Source: Saprospirales bacterium (GTDB lineage: Bacteria > Bacteroidota > Bacteroidia > Chitinophagales > Saprospiraceae). Taken from it: DNA of 5,263 nucleotides. Below the pieces are notes generated by a model, which saw only the letters and a list, made by a program, of their open reading frames with translations, did not search any database and was not told where the DNA came from. A program made the translations under genes and the position numbers. Of this stretch, positions 4,773 to 5,263 are shown in pieces (the first letter of the stretch is position 1; the number at the start of each line of letters is the position of its first letter). The stretch spans positions 1 through 5,263 of the forward strand of contig JAHEAS010000309.1 in assembly GCA_024642645.1 (NCBI GenBank), given 5' to 3'.

Positions 4773-5263
4773 ATGAAGAAATTACTGAAAATCTTTTCCC
4801 TATTACTCTTTGCAACTGCCATTAGCGTTCAGCTTCAGGCACAGAAATTTGGCCATCTAAACACTGGCAATCTACTCATCCAGATACCTTCGACTAAGAC
4901 TGCTGATCTACAGCTCCAATCTTTGCAAGATTCACTTGTAGCAGCAGGTGAAGCACATGCAAAAGCCGCTCAAGAAGAATATGTGGCCTTCGCCAAGGAG
5001 TATCAGGCAGGGAATGTTCCACCTGCTGAAGCACAAAAAAAGCAAGCTCAATTTGAAAAAAAGGAGCAGGAACTAGCCCAGCTTGAAGAGGAAATAGCTG
5101 CCAAACTTGCAAAAAAACGGCAGGAGCTGCTCGGCCCCATTCTTGAACAATTGGAAAAAGCCGTCAATGAAGTTGGCAAGGAGGGAGGTTACACCATGAT
5201 TTTTGACACCAGCGTGTTTAATTCCATCCTCTTCGCCAAGGATTCGGACGACATCGAACCACT
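4773..5263 (+). CDS. Skp/OmpH-like periplasmic chaperone, last few residues outside the window
   Basis: The frame from ATG at 4773 runs to the right edge: 163 codons and two bases with no stop. Seen: signal peptide MKKLLKIFSLLLFATAISVQ-LQA, cleavage expected after Ala23; mature start QKFGHLNTGNLL, where Bacteroidota OmpH proteins typically have kfGyvNsq; a long charged, Ala/Gln/Glu/Lys-rich helical segment (about 44-137) that would form the coiled-coil tentacles of Skp, with a break at NVPP (81-84); then GGYTMIFDTSVFNSILFAKDSDD (138-160), the conserved closing beta-strands. Family proteins end soon after such a segment, so probably fewer than about 15 residues are missing. Skp trimers hold unfolded outer-membrane proteins in the periplasm. 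The gene is divergent from bamD and has its own promoter. Bacteroidota encode several Skp paralogues, and one is part of the extended T9SS translocon with PorD; whether this copy is that one cannot be decided here. Confidence 0.9.
   Translation, partial: MKKLLKIFSLLLFATAISVQLQAQKFGHLNTGNLLIQIPSTKTADLQLQSLQDSLVAAGEAHAKAAQEEYVAFAKEYQAGNVPPAEAQKKQAQFEKKEQELAQLEEEIAAKLAKKRQELLGPILEQLEKAVNEVGKEGGYTMIFDTSVFNSILFAKDSDDIEP

Noticed and set aside
4591..4815. 74-residue minus-strand open frame
   Set aside because: It runs antisense over the signal peptide and promoter of the Skp-like gene, has no recognisable domain, and matches no expected gene structure.

Overview
The window looks like chromosomal DNA of a Bacteroidota (Bacteroidetes) bacterium. 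Four lines support this: three promoter-like TAnnTTTG -7 boxes, A-rich starts without strong Shine-Dalgarno sequences, the gene order bamD - rpoZ - coaBC - DUF4835 (PorD) known from that phylum, and protein sequences that read as Bacteroidota versions of these families. I cannot name the genus; a Saprospiria or Chitinophagia relative would fit.

Layout. Positions 2-460 (+) hold the C-terminal half of a DUF58 (MoxR-associated, VWA-like) protein. A convergent intergenic region (461-628) carries a perfect 18-bp bidirectional terminator (521-565) nested inside a longer inverted repeat made of 7-bp units. On the minus strand, 3953 down to 629, lies one compact block: bamD (outer-membrane assembly lipoprotein), the Bacteroidota RNA polymerase omega subunit (overlapping bamD by 41 bp), coaBC (coenzyme A synthesis) and DUF4835/PorD (periplasmic part of the type IX secretion translocon). 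The only sizeable gap in the block, between rpoZ and coaBC, holds a second set of 7-bp repeats that folds into a hairpin.

The 819-bp stretch between bamD and the next gene has no convincing protein gene. It contains a well-formed minus-strand RNA gene: a consensus Bacteroidota promoter (4359-4391), a GC-rich structured body (about 4318-4161) that ends in a textbook tRNA T-arm stacked on a 7-bp acceptor-like stem, and an intrinsic terminator (4124-4158). The body is about 158 nt, too long for a tRNA and too short for a normal tmRNA, and it lacks the SRP apical motif. I could not assign it to a known family; it is the best candidate here for something undescribed. The rest of the stretch is very AT-rich.

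At the right edge (4773-5263, +) is a nearly complete Skp/OmpH-like periplasmic chaperone with its own promoter. Taken together, the protein genes serve envelope building (BamD, PorD and the Skp-like chaperone act in outer-membrane protein handling and type IX secretion), mixed with housekeeping functions (omega, CoaBC).
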